A stretch of 64,000 nt of DNA from Streptomyces pacificus (lineage in GTDB: Bacteria > Actinomycetota > Actinomycetes > Streptomycetales > Streptomycetaceae): contig NZ_BLLG01000018.1 in the NCBI RefSeq assembly GCF_011766325.1, positions 1-64,000 of the forward strand, read 5' to 3'. Position numbers and translations under genes: made by a program. The notes below the pieces were generated by a model. That model did not search any database. It was given only the letters and a program-made list of their open reading frames with translations, and was not told the origin of the DNA. The first letter of the stretch is position 1; each line of letters starts with the position of its first letter. Below are positions 63,497-64,000 of this stretch, in pieces.

Positions 63497-63937
63497 TCAG
63501 CCGCGGAGTTCCTCGGCGAGCGCGCGCAGGGCCAGCCGGTAGGAGCCGATCCCGAAGCCGGCGACGGTACCCGAGGCGACCGGCGCGATCACCGATGTGT
63601 GCCGGAACTCCTCGCGGGCGTACGGGTTCGAGATGTGTACCTCGATGAGCGGGGCGGTCCGCTGGGCCGCCGCGTCGCGCATGCCGTACGAGTAGTGCGT
63701 GAACGCCCCGGGGTTGATCACGACCGGGATCGATCCGTCGGCGGCCTCGTGCAGCCAGCGGATCATCTCCCCCTCGTCGTTGGTCTCCCGGACGTCGGCC
63801 TCGAAGCCGAGTTCCCCGCCCAGCGTCCGGCAGGTGTCGACCAGCCCCGCGTAGCTGGTGGAACCGTAGACGTCCGGCTCCCGGGAGCCGAGGCGTCCGA
63901 GGTTCGGGCCGTTCAGGACGAGTACCCGGCGGCTCAC
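63497..63937 (-). CDS. aroQ: type II 3-dehydroquinate dehydratase
   Basis: A 146-aa dodecameric enzyme of the shikimate pathway. Catalytic blocks are LNGPNLGRLGSREPDVYG (8-25, with the active-site Arg and Tyr), NPGAFTHYSY and the catalytic His in EVHISNPYAREEFR. The GTG start overlaps the aroB stop by 4 nt, so aroB-aroQ are coupled. Confidence 0.96.
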   Translation of the reverse strand: MSRRVLVLNGPNLGRLGSREPDVYGSTSYAGLVDTCRTLGGELGFEADVRETNDEGEMIRWLHEAADGSIPVVINPGAFTHYSYGMRDAAAQRTAPLIEVHISNPYAREEFRHTSVIAPVASGTVAGFGIGSYRLALRALAEELRG

Positions 63938-64000
63938 GCGGACACCTCGCCGAACGCGGCGAGCAGGACGGCGGGGTCGGGACCCTCCAGCACGTTGGGC
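63934..64000 (-). CDS. aroB: 3-dehydroquinate synthase, C-terminal end (partial)
   Basis: The last 22 codons of an open frame run off the right edge and end PDPAVLLAAFGEVSA before the TGA at 63936. Position directly before aroQ with a 4-nt overlap, and the resemblance of the tail to Streptomyces AroB, support the call; there is too little sequence for certainty. Confidence 0.6.
   Translation of the reverse strand, partial: PNVLEGPDPAVLLAAFGEVSA

Overview
The window is about 64 kb of very GC-rich actinobacterial chromosome, and every marker points to Streptomyces. It encodes BldD with its cyclic-di-GMP signature, the actinobacterial nucleoid protein sIHF, conservon-type CvnA/B/C proteins, GuaB1, a helicase-degenerate PriA and a PnuC-like RibM inside the rib operon. 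It is core chromosome dominated by housekeeping genes. I saw no rRNA, tRNA, insertion sequence, prophage, CRISPR array or secondary-metabolite cluster.

Layout from left to right. 1-6.1 kb: a 219-bp tandem duplication, polyprenol-phosphate mannose synthase, an amidohydrolase with an Lrp regulator, a small zinc-ribbon-like protein and an acyl-CoA dehydrogenase. 6.4-12.7 kb: a P-loop kinase-like protein, a candidate small RNA, a stand-alone EccA/CbxX-like AAA+ ATPase, two CNNM/CBS membrane proteins and a PH-domain protein. 12.7-18.6 kb: hisG and hisE, then the riboflavin operon ribD-ribE-ribM-ribBA-ribH under an FMN riboswitch (all on the minus strand). 18.7-22.2 kb: an MFS transporter, an anchored GH6 glycosidase and a DUF5995 protein. 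22.4-27.7 kb: a DavBA-like amino-acid 2-monooxygenase/amidase pair with an Lrp regulator and a basic-amino-acid permease. 27.7-31.3 kb: conservon genes cvnA-B-C with no GTPase. 31.7-36.8 kb: an SGNH hydrolase, guaB1, a barstar plus RNase Sa-like lipoprotein pair and a SorC regulator. 36.9-48.1 kb: rpe, rsmB, fmt, an HTH protein, priA, metK, coaBC, rpoZ, gmk and the sIHF gene. 48.5-58.9 kb: the pyrimidine operon pyrR-pyrB-pyrC-membrane protein-carA-carB-pyrD-pyrF. 59-64 kb: bldD, nusB, efp, an M24-like protein, a P-loop protein, aroQ and the 3' end of aroB.

The least ordinary part is 22.4-27.7 kb. Two separate minus-strand promoters, one before the permease and one before the amidase, each carry three TTGC(R)N elements. 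The first begins 10 bases from the -35 box in both, and the spacings are nearly identical (21 and 30 bp versus 22 and 31 bp). Each transcript would then begin with an unusual repetitive leader: thirteen 10-bp units before the permease, and four perfect 8-bp units opening a roughly 150-nt C-rich, G-poor leader before the amidase. Together these suggest a basic-amino-acid catabolic regulon run by the embedded Lrp protein with an extra RNA-level control layer. Other points of interest are a PyrR-binding loop just before the pyrR ribosome-binding site, a BldD box on the predicted bldD start site, a conservon lacking CvnD, and an M24-fold protein with three of five metal ligands changed.
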